Shown here: positions 8,680-16,559 of the stretch, piece after piece
How positions within the stretch are numbered: the stretch's first letter is position 1
How the letters are laid out: each line of letters opens with the position of its first letter
NCBI GenBank assembly: GCA_902797305.1
Contig: CADBSK010000063.1
Coordinates: forward strand, 1 to 35,067
Origin: an uncultured Spirochaetaceae bacterium
GTDB lineage: Bacteria > Spirochaetota > Spirochaetia > Treponematales > Treponemataceae
Direction of reading: 5' to 3'
Length of the DNA: 35,067 nt
The notes under the pieces: generated by a model
What the model saw: the letters and a program-made list of their open reading frames with translations, nothing else
What the model was told of the DNA's origin: nothing
The model's database searches: none
Made by a program: the position numbers and the translations under genes

Positions 8680-9668
8680 TATCGATTACCATCTGCTGAA
8701 TATAGATACTTAAAGTAATCAAGGTTTGTGCTATAGGTTGTATCGCTGTCTTTTAGAGTTTCTTTGTAAGATTCCATACTTTTCCAGAAACGGTAGAATT
8801 CTGGATCCTTTGAGTAAGCAGATGTGTAGATCTTAGAAGCATCGGCGTCGGCTTTACCCTTTATCTCTTCTGAACGACGATAGGCATCAGATTGAATGGT
8901 TCGCTTGTCGCTTTCTAGTTTACCCATCCATTCAGCTTTCTTTCCTTCTCCCAGGGAACGGTAAGCCTGAGCAACCTGGTTTCGTTCCTTTATCATACGA
9001 TTGTATACGCTTTCTGTAAGTTCGTCAGAATATTTAATCTGGCGTGGAACAATATCAATAAGTTCAATTCCGTATTCTGGAACCAGTTTGTTTGCTTCTT
9101 GAGTCATTTGTTTACACAGTTCGCCTCGACCTCTTGTAACCGATTCATTTACATTGTTTACATTTACAAGTGACTCAATTGCCTTTGTTTCATCATCCTG
9201 TTCCTGATTTGAAATAGAAGTTTGTTCGTTAATAATGTTTGAGGAACGAACAATTTCGCTTAGGCGATTTTGAGTAATTACTGTTCGGGTAGAAGAATCG
9301 ATAATATCGCTGAGCTTATTGTAAGCATTATCAAGGGTCTTAAAACTCTGATAGAATTTTGCAGGATCTGTGATTCTCCATCGGCTTGTTGTATCAACGA
9401 TGATAAACTGGTTTTCTTTTGTAGGAATCCTCTGACTGTCACCATCAAGTGATAAAACTAATTTTGGATAAGTTGTAACCTGGTCAATAAAAGGAATCTT
9501 TATATAAAGTCCGGCTTCTGTATGTGTATTTGCGATTCCTCCAAAGCGGGTAATTACAACTTGTTTTCCTTCTTCAATAATATAAAATGGGCCGGTAGCA
9601 ACAAAAATAATTGCTAGAATAACAATGGAAATTAATAAAACTATAGTCTTTCTGATTTTTTTGCTCAT
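8679..9668 (-). CDS. hflC: HflC, SPFH/prohibitin-family membrane protein
   Basis: HflC pairs with HflK to form a large membrane cage that modulates the FtsH protease. The 329-residue protein has an N-terminal membrane anchor (about residues 8-30) followed by the SPFH/band-7 domain, starting FYIIEEGKQVVITRFGG and including the EYGIELIDIVPRQIKY segment. A coiled, Arg/Lys/Glu-rich region follows, containing KGKADADASKIYTSAYSKDPEFYRFWKSM, split here as KGKADADASKIYTS then DPEFYRFWKS, which is the classic HflC signature near the C-terminus. A good ribosome site (GGAGA) precedes the start. It is separated from hflK by 143 bases of structured DNA and overlaps the downstream gene by one base. Confidence 0.93.
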   Translation of the reverse strand: MSKKIRKTIVLLISIVILAIIFVATGPFYIIEEGKQVVITRFGGIANTHTEAGLYIKIPFIDQVTTYPKLVLSLDGDSQRIPTKENQFIIVDTTSRWRITDPAKFYQSFKTLDNAYNKLSDIIDSSTRTVITQNRLSEIVRSSNIINEQTSISNQEQDDETKAIESLVNVNNVNESVTRGRGELCKQMTQEANKLVPEYGIELIDIVPRQIKYSDELTESVYNRMIKERNQVAQAYRSLGEGKKAEWMGKLESDKRTIQSDAYRRSEEIKGKADADASKIYTSAYSKDPEFYRFWKSMESYKETLKDSDTTYSTNLDYFKYLYSADGNR

Positions 9669-9811
9669 TATAATTTTCTCCTGTGTAAGCCCGCCGGTCA
9701 GAGCGGGCGGTGTTCTATAGCAAAGCGTTAAAAAAAATTGCGATGCAGCAATTTTTTAGCTTTACCACTTATTATTAAAACACCGTGTTAGCGGCGAGCC
9801 AGGGATGCCTC
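9669..9811 (-). other. Structured hflK-hflC intergenic region
   Basis: This 143-base gap holds nested inverted repeats. CGGTGTT (9708-9714) pairs with AACACCG (9779-9785), enclosing the hairpin at 9732-9757. GCCCGC (9689-9694) pairs with GCGGGC (9703-9708) just upstream of the hflC ribosome site. The flanks are much richer in G and C than the surroundings. No ORF or known RNA family was recognised. It may set the HflK:HflC ratio through attenuation or mRNA processing, or be a degraded repeat element. Confidence 0.5.
9732..9757 (-). terminator. Terminator-like hairpin between hflK and hflC
   Basis: A perfect 10-bp inverted repeat, AAAAAATTGC (9732-9741) and GCAATTTTTT (9748-9757), has a 6-base loop. 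Read on the minus strand, the stem ends in a run of seven or more T, like an intrinsic terminator or attenuator, though most pairs are A-T. Confidence 0.5.
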
Positions 9812-10762
9812 CTATTCTTTTGTTCCTGAAAGCGCCTTAACTGGTAAAACGTTGTTCAATTTTCCATCGATTACAGTAGGTTTGTCTGCACCAAAAACTT
9901 CTGTCATTGTTTCAAGGTAAATACGATCTTTTGTAACCCTTGGAGCTTTGCGGTATTCATCATATACAAAATTGAATCTTGCAGCGTCACCTTTTGCTCT
10001 GTTAACACGTTCAGCGGCATAACCTTCTGCAATTTGAACGAGTTTATCAGCTTCACCCTGGGCTTTGGGAATTTCTGCATTGTATGCTTCTTTTCCTTCA
10101 TTTATAAAACGATTCATATCCTGAATTGCCTTGTTAACATCCTCGAATGCATCCTGAACTCCACTAGGAGGAACGATGTTCTGAAGTTTTACTGCGATTA
10201 CGTTGATTCCAAGTCCCAGAGATTTAAAATTCTCATTCATCATGTCCAGAGCTTGATTTTCTATGTTAGCTCGCTCGCTACCCATTACGGCAAGAATAGC
10301 TCTATCGCCCACCAATGTATTTATAGCAGAACGAGAAATGTCTCTGATAGTTTGCTTTTTTTCCATTACACCAAAAAGCCACTGTTTTGGGTCTATAATT
10401 CTGTACTGAATAATCCATTCAACATCGATTATATTCAAATCACCAGTAAGCATAGTTGACTCACTTGTGATATTGTTGCGATATTCGTTGTCTCTTCCGG
10501 CTTTTATTGTTTTAAAGCCAAACTGTTCTGTCTGTACAACTTTAACAGGAACTGTATAACTCTTTTCAATTCCGAAAGGAAATTTAAACTGAAGCCCAGG
10601 GCCAACAGTTCTGTCATATTTTCCTAATCTGGTAATTACAGCTTGTTCTGTTTCATCTACAACAAAAAAACTGCTGAATGAACCTGCTACGGCAAGTGCA
10701 ATTATTGCAACAGTAACTAAAATTGCAGGAGTAAGTCGTAAGTGCTTTTTTGTATTTGACAT
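9812..10762 (-). CDS. hflK: HflK, SPFH/prohibitin-family membrane protein
   Basis: HflK is the partner of HflC in the FtsH-regulating membrane complex. It is 316 residues long, with an N-terminal anchor (about 12-33: TPAILVTVAIIALAVAGSF) and then the SPFH domain starting FFVVDETEQAVITRLGKYDR. Further family hallmarks are GPGLQFKFPFGIE, DVEWIIQYRIIDPKQWLF and the coiled region ending in GDAARFNFVYDEYRKAP, then RIYLETM. The extended Gly-rich cytoplasmic N-terminus of E. coli HflK is absent. An AGAGGAA site precedes the ATG. It is the first gene of a three-gene minus-strand operon, with a predicted promoter in the gap shared with kdgK. Confidence 0.92.
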   Translation of the reverse strand: MSNTKKHLRLTPAILVTVAIIALAVAGSFSSFFVVDETEQAVITRLGKYDRTVGPGLQFKFPFGIEKSYTVPVKVVQTEQFGFKTIKAGRDNEYRNNITSESTMLTGDLNIIDVEWIIQYRIIDPKQWLFGVMEKKQTIRDISRSAINTLVGDRAILAVMGSERANIENQALDMMNENFKSLGLGINVIAVKLQNIVPPSGVQDAFEDVNKAIQDMNRFINEGKEAYNAEIPKAQGEADKLVQIAEGYAAERVNRAKGDAARFNFVYDEYRKAPRVTKDRIYLETMTEVFGADKPTVIDGKLNNVLPVKALSGTKE

Positions 10763-10787
10763 AATAAATTCCTCTTATTTTTAAAGA

Positions 10788-10839
10788 TATATATTAAAGC
10801 TTAAAAATACAAGACAAATTCTAAAAACATTGGTATTCT
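10788..10839. promoter_or_regulatory. Divergent promoters for hflK (minus) and kdgK (plus)
   Basis: On the plus strand, AAGACA (10811-10816), 17 bases, then TATTCT (10834-10839). On the minus strand, TTGTCT (10817-10812), 18 bases, then TATATA (10793-10788). The two -35 boxes occupy the same bases. The plus -10 box ends only 10 bases before the kdgK ATG, so the predicted transcript has almost no leader. This is a pattern match, not an experimental site. Confidence 0.45.
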
Positions 10840-10849
10840 ATTAATACAT

Positions 10850-11875
10850 ATGGAAAAAATTGTATTGTTTGGGGAGTTGATGCTCCGGTTAAAATCTGCA
10901 GGTAAAGAAAGATTGTTTCAAAGTCCTGCGTTAGAAGCTGTTTTTGGCGGAAGTGAAGCAAATGTGGCTGTTAGCCTTTCAATTTTTGGTAAAAATGTTG
11001 TATATGTAACAGCACTTCCTGATAATTATATTGGAAAAAGTGCAGAATCAAGTCTTAGATATTATGGCGTTAATACGATGCCTTTGTATAAACCGGGACG
11101 TCTCGGAATTTATTATCTTGAAGATGGAGCATGTCAGCGTCCTAGTCAGGTTATATATGACAGAAGTAATTCTGTTGTTTCACTTGCAGAACCAGATGAA
11201 TACAATTGGAACGAAATTTTTAAGGATGCAAAATGGTTTCATGTCTCTGGAGTAACTCCGGCAATCAGTTTGCAGGCATTTGAATGCACTTTGCGTGCTA
11301 TGCAGGAAGCTAAGAAACAGGGCGTGATTGTGAGTCTGGATTTAAATTATCGCAAAAAATTATGGAATTACGGAAAGACTGCAAGCGATGCCATGAGAGA
11401 GCTTTCAACTTATGCGGATGTTCTTATTGCAAATGAAGAAGATGTTCAAAATTGTCTTGGAATTCCTCTTCAGAATTATACTACACCACAGGAAAGTTAC
11501 AGGCATCTGTGTATGGATGTAAAAAAGCAGTTTACAAATGCCAGATATGTTGCCATTACTTTGCGTCAGAGTTATAGTGCAGATCATAACGGCTGGTCTT
11601 GTGTTTTAGATGGACAGCATGGTTTTTATGAGAGTGCTCATTATGATATAGAAAGCATTGTGGAACGGGTTGGAGCAGGGGATTCCTTTGTTGCTGGTTT
11701 GATTTATGGCTTAACAGAATTTGAATCTGATAAAACTGGTGAGCAAAAGGCTCTGGATTTTGCTACTGCATCAAGCTGTTTAAAACATTCTATTCCTGGG
11801 GATTTTAATCTTGCAACTCTGGATCAGGTTATGATTCTTATGAACGGAAACTCTACAGGACGAATCCAAAGGTAG
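10850..11875 (+). CDS. kdgK: 2-keto-3-deoxygluconate kinase (PfkB family)
   Basis: KdgK phosphorylates 2-keto-3-deoxygluconate to KDPG using ATP, in the cytoplasm, as the penultimate step of hexuronate (pectin, glucuronan) catabolism. The 341-residue protein has the PfkB pattern: an N-terminal GELMLRL sugar-binding start, FGGSEANVAVSLSIFGK (signature 1 region), SLDLNYRKKLW typical of KDG kinases, and VGAGDSFVAGLIYGL (signature 2) with catalytic base Asp278. The adjacent eda gene encodes the aldolase for its product, which strongly supports the substrate. No Shine-Dalgarno sequence is visible before the ATG and a -10 box lies 10 bases upstream, so the mRNA may be leaderless. The upper pathway genes are not in the window. 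Confidence 0.9.
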   Translation: MEKIVLFGELMLRLKSAGKERLFQSPALEAVFGGSEANVAVSLSIFGKNVVYVTALPDNYIGKSAESSLRYYGVNTMPLYKPGRLGIYYLEDGACQRPSQVIYDRSNSVVSLAEPDEYNWNEIFKDAKWFHVSGVTPAISLQAFECTLRAMQEAKKQGVIVSLDLNYRKKLWNYGKTASDAMRELSTYADVLIANEEDVQNCLGIPLQNYTTPQESYRHLCMDVKKQFTNARYVAITLRQSYSADHNGWSCVLDGQHGFYESAHYDIESIVERVGAGDSFVAGLIYGLTEFESDKTGEQKALDFATASSCLKHSIPGDFNLATLDQVMILMNGNSTGRIQR

Positions 11876-11920
11876 AGCAATACAACGAAAAATGGAATTC
11901 AGGATTAATGGTGAACTAAA

Positions 11921-12505
11921 ATGAAGAAAGTTAATAATCAATGCAGAGTTAACGAAATATTGCAGAAATCTCAAAAGATTGCAGTTGTACAGGTTTCATT
12001 ACCTGCTCTCGCAGTAAAAAAAGCCCAGTCTCTTTTAGAGAGTGGAATAAATGCAATGGAGATTGCCTACAGAGATTTAGAAAACTTTGATGCAACAGAC
12101 GAATGTATAAGGGCGATTAGAGACCAGGTTCCTGGAATGAATATTGGAGCTGCTACGATTACAAATCCTGGACTGGCAAAAAGAGCTAAAAAAGCTGGTG
12201 CACAGTTTATTTTTTCTGCCGGATTTAATCCTGGAACTGTTAAATGGTGTGTTAATCATGATATGCCTGTAATCCCTGGGGTTGCGACTCCAGGTGAAAT
12301 TGAACAGGCTATGCAATTTGGCTTAACTTATCTAAAGTTGTTTCCTGTTACTGTTTTAGGTGGAACAGATTTTTTAAGAGCATTGAAAGGCCCTTATCCA
12401 CAGATTAAGTTCATGGTTAGCGGTGGCGTAAACGAACAAAACTGGGAACAGTTTTTAAGCCTTGATAATGTATTTGCCGTTAGCGGTTCCTGGCTTGCAA
12501 AATAA
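11921..12505 (+). CDS. eda: KDPG/KHG aldolase
   Basis: This is a class I aldolase that splits KDPG into pyruvate and glyceraldehyde 3-phosphate (related enzymes also use 4-hydroxy-2-oxoglutarate). It is 194 residues, slightly shorter than E. coli Eda. Seen directly: NAMEIAYRD with Glu47 and Arg51 at the expected active-site positions, NIGAATI in place of the usual GAGTV, SAGFNPGTVKWC, PVIPGVATPGEI, and the Schiff-base lysine Lys139 in TYLKLFPV. It lies 45 bases after kdgK in the same direction with a GGTGA site upstream, so the two form an operon completing hexuronate breakdown. Its 3' end converges on the minus-strand OmpA gene with a 3-base gap. Confidence 0.92.
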   Translation: MKKVNNQCRVNEILQKSQKIAVVQVSLPALAVKKAQSLLESGINAMEIAYRDLENFDATDECIRAIRDQVPGMNIGAATITNPGLAKRAKKAGAQFIFSAGFNPGTVKWCVNHDMPVIPGVATPGEIEQAMQFGLTYLKLFPVTVLGGTDFLRALKGPYPQIKFMVSGGVNEQNWEQFLSLDNVFAVSGSWLAK

Positions 12506-12508
12506 AAA

Positions 12509-13855
12509 CTACCAGTCGCGCTGAATATATGTTGCCTTTGGTCGGGCAGTTATATCAACGCGTCTGTTCTGGGCCCTTCCTTCTTCAGTTTTGTTAGACG
12601 CAATAGGACGGGTAGCGCCATATCCTTTGTAACTGAATAATTTTTGATTAAGGCCCTCATCAATTAAAGAATTCATTACCGTAATCGTTCTGTCGATAGA
12701 AAGATTCATTTCTCCAACAGGTTTTCCAAGGTCTGCACAGTGACCTTCAACTAGAATTGTAAATTCATCATTTTTTACAATCGATTTTAAAATCTCAGCA
12801 ACCTTTTTAATTCTTTCGCTTTCGTTCGGAAGTAATTCAGGCGAGTCTGGATAGAATTTTAAATCTACACGGAATGTTAAACCTGTTTCTCCATCTAATA
12901 CGTCCAAATCATAGTCTTGAGGAGTAATGTATTGTTTTATTGTTTTATATGTAGCGTAATATTCTGGATCTTTTAGCGGAGTCTGCACATCATAGGCCAG
13001 ATTCTTTTTGTCCAAAAGAATTACAATCTTTCCTTTTTTTAGAAGTTCTCTGTTTTCTTTAACAGTAAAAATTTTAAGAGCATCAGCTTTTCTGATAATC
13101 GGATCGGTTCTGTTTCTACCGTAAACTCTGATTGTTTTTATATACAAAGGATCGTTTCCAACTTGAGGAGCGTATTTTGCAAAATTATCTGAACTATCAT
13201 AATAGACGATGCCATTTTCTTCTGCAATTTTACGATCTACGATATTTTTTTCATAAACGATATTCATGTTTTCATCCCATACGGTAGGAAAAAAACATGG
13301 GAACACTTCGCTTTTTACATATTCTCCGTGTACAGGAACTTGTCCTCTTGCGTCAATTATAATTCCTGAGTATGAGCGGCTTGAAATGGTTTCGATTGGT
13401 TCTTCTGGAGTGTAGGGGTATTTATGTTTTACAAGAATTTTACTTACGTCATTTAGATTTATTGTATTGCTGGAATTAAGTTTTTTTCCGTCTAAACTGA
13501 ATACTCCGCATGTCTGCTTTGCATTTTCTATGACTTCAGTAACCTGCTCAAGAGAGATTTCTTCTTGACTAACCATGTCTCCAAGGTAGGTGGCAGAATC
13601 AACATATAAAGTTAAAAGAGGATTTTTAATTAACGAAGGAGCTTTTGTATTTATAAGGCGTTCTGCAGAGTTTCTTCCTACCGGGAGTTCTAACCCTGCT
13701 GTTTTCATGTCAAGTTTCAGATTAGAAACGAACTCTTTTGTGTTCCAGTTAACATGACTGATTGATTCTACGCAGGAAGTATTTACAGTTTCCTGTGCGA
13801 CTAAAAGAGAAGAAAGTAGAGTTGTTAAAACACCTAAATAAATTGTTTTTTTCAT
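12509..13855 (-). CDS. OmpA-family outer-envelope protein
   Basis: This is an exported protein of 448 residues with a C-terminal OmpA (peptidoglycan-binding) domain. A signal peptide is clear (Lys-rich start, hydrophobic core to about residue 20). The middle 280 residues are not recognised. They contain YSGIIIDARGQVPVHGEY and VRVYGRN-like strands, similar to proteins carrying a DUF-type extracytoplasmic domain. Residues about 320-440 match OmpA: VEGHCADLG, NLSIDRT, SYKGYGATRPIASN and GRAQNRRVDI. A ribosome site (AAGGA) is spaced 7 bases from the ATG. It is the last gene of an envelope operon after the lytic transglycosylase (37-base gap). The likely role is tethering the envelope to peptidoglycan. 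Confidence 0.87.
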   Translation of the reverse strand: MKKTIYLGVLTTLLSSLLVAQETVNTSCVESISHVNWNTKEFVSNLKLDMKTAGLELPVGRNSAERLINTKAPSLIKNPLLTLYVDSATYLGDMVSQEEISLEQVTEVIENAKQTCGVFSLDGKKLNSSNTINLNDVSKILVKHKYPYTPEEPIETISSRSYSGIIIDARGQVPVHGEYVKSEVFPCFFPTVWDENMNIVYEKNIVDRKIAEENGIVYYDSSDNFAKYAPQVGNDPLYIKTIRVYGRNRTDPIIRKADALKIFTVKENRELLKKGKIVILLDKKNLAYDVQTPLKDPEYYATYKTIKQYITPQDYDLDVLDGETGLTFRVDLKFYPDSPELLPNESERIKKVAEILKSIVKNDEFTILVEGHCADLGKPVGEMNLSIDRTITVMNSLIDEGLNQKLFSYKGYGATRPIASNKTEEGRAQNRRVDITARPKATYIQRDW

Positions 13856-13892
13856 ATAAAAATCCTTTTCTACTCTTTGAGTATCGGAATAT

Positions 13893-14801
13893 TTAGTTTT
13901 GTTTTATAGCAAAAACTCCTAATTCGTTTAGAGTATATAGAACAAAGTCTTTCATTCCTTCTGGAACTCTTATTGCATATTGCTTATTAGGAGGTGTTAC
14001 ACCTTTAACAAGGGCACTGTTCATATCTAGAAACATTTTTTCGTCAATTCTAAGTTCACTAGCAAGTCTTCTTAGAGAAATACTGCTTTTTACATATACG
14101 TATTCATAGATTCCGGCTCTGGTTTCTAATGTTTTGCCGTTCCAGGCTCTGGCAGTTGGCATTTTTACACCGTAGTATTCTGCGTTTTCTGCTACATCCG
14201 CAACTGCAAGAAGTTTAGGAACGTAAGAGCTTGCCTGTTCGCTTATATAACCATGTTCGCTTAGATACCAGAAATCTTTTTTACCAGCTTTTTTAATTGC
14301 TTTTTTCATTGCACCCGCCCCACAGTTATAAGCGGCAATAGCAATCAGCCAGTCGCCGAACATTTTGTAGTTATCGTTTAGTTTTGTTAGTGCAGCGTGG
14401 GTGGATTTCCATGGATCAAGGCGTTCATCTACATATTCGTTGTAGGTTAAAAGCCCTTGAACGCTGTTTGACATAAATTGCCAGAGTCCGGTTGCACCAG
14501 AACGGCTTTTTGCGTATGGGTTATAATTTGATTCCACTAGAGGGAGATATTCCAGAATTGCAGGCATTTTTCTTTTTTCCAGTTCATTTCGAATGTAAAT
14601 GCGATAACATTCTCCGTCATCTAATACATTGTATAGCCAGTCTTTATGGGAAGTCAGATATTTTTTTCGTAGTTGTGCAACCTGGGGTTTATTTATGCCG
14701 CTAAAACCAAGATTTTTATATTCTGCAGTTATTTCGGAAAAGGAGAGTGAGCATGCAAATAAAAAGAGAGAGATAAAAAGTCTCTTTTTTAACTTAAACA
14801 T
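13893..14801 (-). CDS. Lytic transglycosylase (SLT/MltD-like)
   Basis: This is an exported peptidoglycan-cleaving lytic transglycosylase of 302 residues. A signal peptide spans about residues 1-22. The SLT domain contains catalytic Glu90 in LEYLPLVESNYNPYAKSRSG, split as LPLVESNYNPYA then SGATGLWQFM, and the substrate-lining AAYNCGAGAMKKAIKKAG. The C-terminal 60 residues (ISLRRLASELRIDEKMFLDM) look like a LysM-type repeat. A longer in-frame start at 14834 exists, but it would bury the signal peptide. ATG 14801 overlaps the upstream stop as TAATG and gives a proper signal sequence, so I chose it. It is translated together with the lipoprotein upstream and the OmpA protein downstream. Confidence 0.88.
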   Translation of the reverse strand: MFKLKKRLFISLFLFACSLSFSEITAEYKNLGFSGINKPQVAQLRKKYLTSHKDWLYNVLDDGECYRIYIRNELEKRKMPAILEYLPLVESNYNPYAKSRSGATGLWQFMSNSVQGLLTYNEYVDERLDPWKSTHAALTKLNDNYKMFGDWLIAIAAYNCGAGAMKKAIKKAGKKDFWYLSEHGYISEQASSYVPKLLAVADVAENAEYYGVKMPTARAWNGKTLETRAGIYEYVYVKSSISLRRLASELRIDEKMFLDMNSALVKGVTPPNKQYAIRVPEGMKDFVLYTLNELGVFAIKQN

Positions 14802-15868
14802 TAAAGTTTTTCGCCCATATAAATACCAGCCCATTCCCAGTTTCCATTGATTTCTGGCTCAAGGGGGTAGTTAACTTTTCTAAAGTATAAGTACCATACT
14901 GGAACGTAAGTACTCCATCCTGTGGTTCTTAGATAGGCTTCTGTACTATTGGAGTCTTCATCTAAAGTGTCGTGATATCTTACTCTGTTTCCGCGCATAA
15001 AGTTTTTCATAGAAAACTCTTCCTGTGCGTTTGGATCCATTTCGTCCTGTTTCCACGACATAGAAAAGAAATTTACTTTTGCCTTGTATTTATCAAGTGA
15101 TCTCCAGTCGTAATTTCGGATAGCTTTTTTAACAGCACTTTCCAGTTCCGGTAGAGTTTCAAATGTCCAGTCTTTTGCAGAAGTACTGAAACCACAAAGC
15201 TGACGGGCTTTTTTGTAGGCGTTTGGTTCTCCTGTAATTTGAATTGTGGATGCATCTGGCTGTGCTAAAAACATGGAATAAGATTTTAATGCTTCGTCCC
15301 ATTCACTTTCTTTTTCATATTCAAGGGCAAGTCGTAAATAAAGCTCTGTAATACTAACGTTTGTAGGAAAGCGATTAATTAAATCGTTAAAGTACTTAAT
15401 TCGGCTTCTTGGAGTTTTAGAAATCTGAATAAGATTCTGTAAACATATGTAGTGAATGGATCTTCCGTGTACCAATAAGTCCTGATAATTTCTTAAAATT
15501 CTATCAAAATAATATTCAGCAATCGGGTCAGCGCCGTTATTCATATAAGCGTCAGCTGTCATTAAAAGCCAGTATGCGTTATACATGTCGTCAGGATGTT
15601 CTTCAACCCAGCCTGTTAAAAATAGAATTAAGCCCTGGTAGTCATTCAAAGTACGAAGGTTTGTCGCAATTTGATTTACGATAGCATAGCGGCTTACAGT
15701 ATCCAGCTCCTGATTTTGTAAAAGAATTTTTAATTCTGCTTGTGTCTTAAGTATTGCTTCTGTTTTTTCGTCTACGGATTTACAACTAACTGCTGAAAAA
15801 ATCGAAAAAAGATAAATTGAAAATATAAAAAGCCCTTTTTTTATTCTATTTAAAGAACTGTGTTTCAT
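14801..15868 (-). CDS. Putative lipoprotein, TPR-like, function unknown
   Basis: Not a family I recognise by name. The 355-residue protein starts with a basic stretch and hydrophobic segment ending in FSAVSC (Cys29), a relaxed spirochete-type lipobox, so it is a probable lipoprotein. Residues about 40-220 are helical with TPR-like spacing (for example NAYWLLMTADAYMNNGADP and ELYLRLALEYEKESEWDEA). The C-terminal 100 residues are aromatic-rich and end in a segment suited to a small beta domain (TTGWSTYVPVWYLYFRKVNY). It heads the envelope operon and its stop overlaps the transglycosylase start. No Shine-Dalgarno is seen, and the predicted promoter (-35 TTGCCA, 17 bases, -10 TAAATT) places the start of transcription on the ATG. 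A scaffold role for the transglycosylase is conjecture. Confidence 0.75.
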   Translation of the reverse strand: MKHSSLNRIKKGLFIFSIYLFSIFSAVSCKSVDEKTEAILKTQAELKILLQNQELDTVSRYAIVNQIATNLRTLNDYQGLILFLTGWVEEHPDDMYNAYWLLMTADAYMNNGADPIAEYYFDRILRNYQDLLVHGRSIHYICLQNLIQISKTPRSRIKYFNDLINRFPTNVSITELYLRLALEYEKESEWDEALKSYSMFLAQPDASTIQITGEPNAYKKARQLCGFSTSAKDWTFETLPELESAVKKAIRNYDWRSLDKYKAKVNFFSMSWKQDEMDPNAQEEFSMKNFMRGNRVRYHDTLDEDSNSTEAYLRTTGWSTYVPVWYLYFRKVNYPLEPEINGNWEWAGIYMGEKL

Positions 15869-15874
15869 ATTTTA

Positions 15875-15926
15875 AATTTATCATGTATAGAACTTATTGG
15901 CAAGATAGGCGATGTTGGTGTATTCT
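15875..15926. promoter_or_regulatory. Divergent promoters sharing one -35 palindrome
   Basis: TTGGCAA at 15897-15903 can be read as TTGGCA on the plus strand (15897-15902) and TTGCCA on the minus strand (15903-15898). Plus -10: TATTCT (15921-15926), spacing 18. Minus -10: TAAATT (15880-15875), spacing 17. Predicted starts fall 3 bases or fewer before each ATG (15936 plus, 15868 minus). RNA polymerase could not use both -35 boxes at once, so the two promoters would compete. Confidence 0.5.
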
Positions 15927-15935
15927 ATTATGATA

Positions 15936-16529
15936 ATGGAAAAGCGTAACTCAAAATTATTAAATACAATTTTAGCATTTGGTATGCTGGCTATCTTTAT
16001 TGGCTATCTGTTGATTCTTGCATTTGCAGGAAGTTTTGTCTCTATAGCAATATCAATATTGCCTGCTGTATTGTTTCTGGCAGGATTAGGTTTCCTGTAT
16101 AGTTTTATGGTGTTTACCAGAACGCCATTTAAACTATTTGTTGGATTATGCCTTACATTGTACGGAATGTTTTCTATGCTTTTAGTAAGTTCAATTTTTC
16201 CGTATTCAATCAAAACTCTATGGCCGTTATACCTGGTATTTACTGCGGTTGCTCTTGCCCTTGCAGGAAGAGCAACAGGACGAAAATTTACCTTCAGTTA
16301 TGATTTACTTGCGATAATTTTTTTTATTATTGGAGTTATTTTTCTATTATTCTCACTAAAAATAATTCAGATTTCTTTTAAATCATTTATGCTTGTTCTT
16401 GGACCTTTTTTAATTCTGTTAGGAGGTCTAATTCTTGTGATTCTTGTTCTTTATCGAAAACAGATTTTGGAAGCACTTCCAAAAGATTTATCTTCAGAAT
16501 TTTCTGATGAAGAAGAGCAGGATTTGTAA
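15936..16529 (+). CDS. Polytopic membrane protein, function unknown
   Basis: This 197-residue protein has about six hydrophobic helices (residues 8-30, 35-55, 64-85, 93-110, 120-137 and 143-165) and an acidic tail ending EFSDEEEQDL. No family was recognised and no catalytic motif is visible. Longer in-frame starts exist at 15912 and 15930. The first overlaps the predicted -10 box region and the second precedes the predicted transcription start, so ATG 15936 (MEKRNSK) is preferred. No Shine-Dalgarno is present. The gene runs in the same direction as the TPR lipoprotein 30 bases downstream. Gene reality is supported by an uninterrupted, codon-consistent membrane frame. Confidence 0.7.
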   Translation: MEKRNSKLLNTILAFGMLAIFIGYLLILAFAGSFVSIAISILPAVLFLAGLGFLYSFMVFTRTPFKLFVGLCLTLYGMFSMLLVSSIFPYSIKTLWPLYLVFTAVALALAGRATGRKFTFSYDLLAIIFFIIGVIFLLFSLKIIQISFKSFMLVLGPFLILLGGLILVILVLYRKQILEALPKDLSSEFSDEEEQDL

Positions 16530-16559
16530 TTTTACTTCAGGCAGTTTGTATTATATTAG

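Noticed and set aside
10034..10459. A 141-codon plus-strand frame opposite hflK
   Set aside because: It lies entirely antisense to a well-supported hflK frame, has no ribosome site and an unlikely Cys/Phe/Ser-rich composition.
14801..14834. Longer start for the lytic transglycosylase
   Set aside because: It would add 11 residues before the signal peptide and overlap the upstream gene by 34 bases; TAATG coupling at 14801 is more natural.
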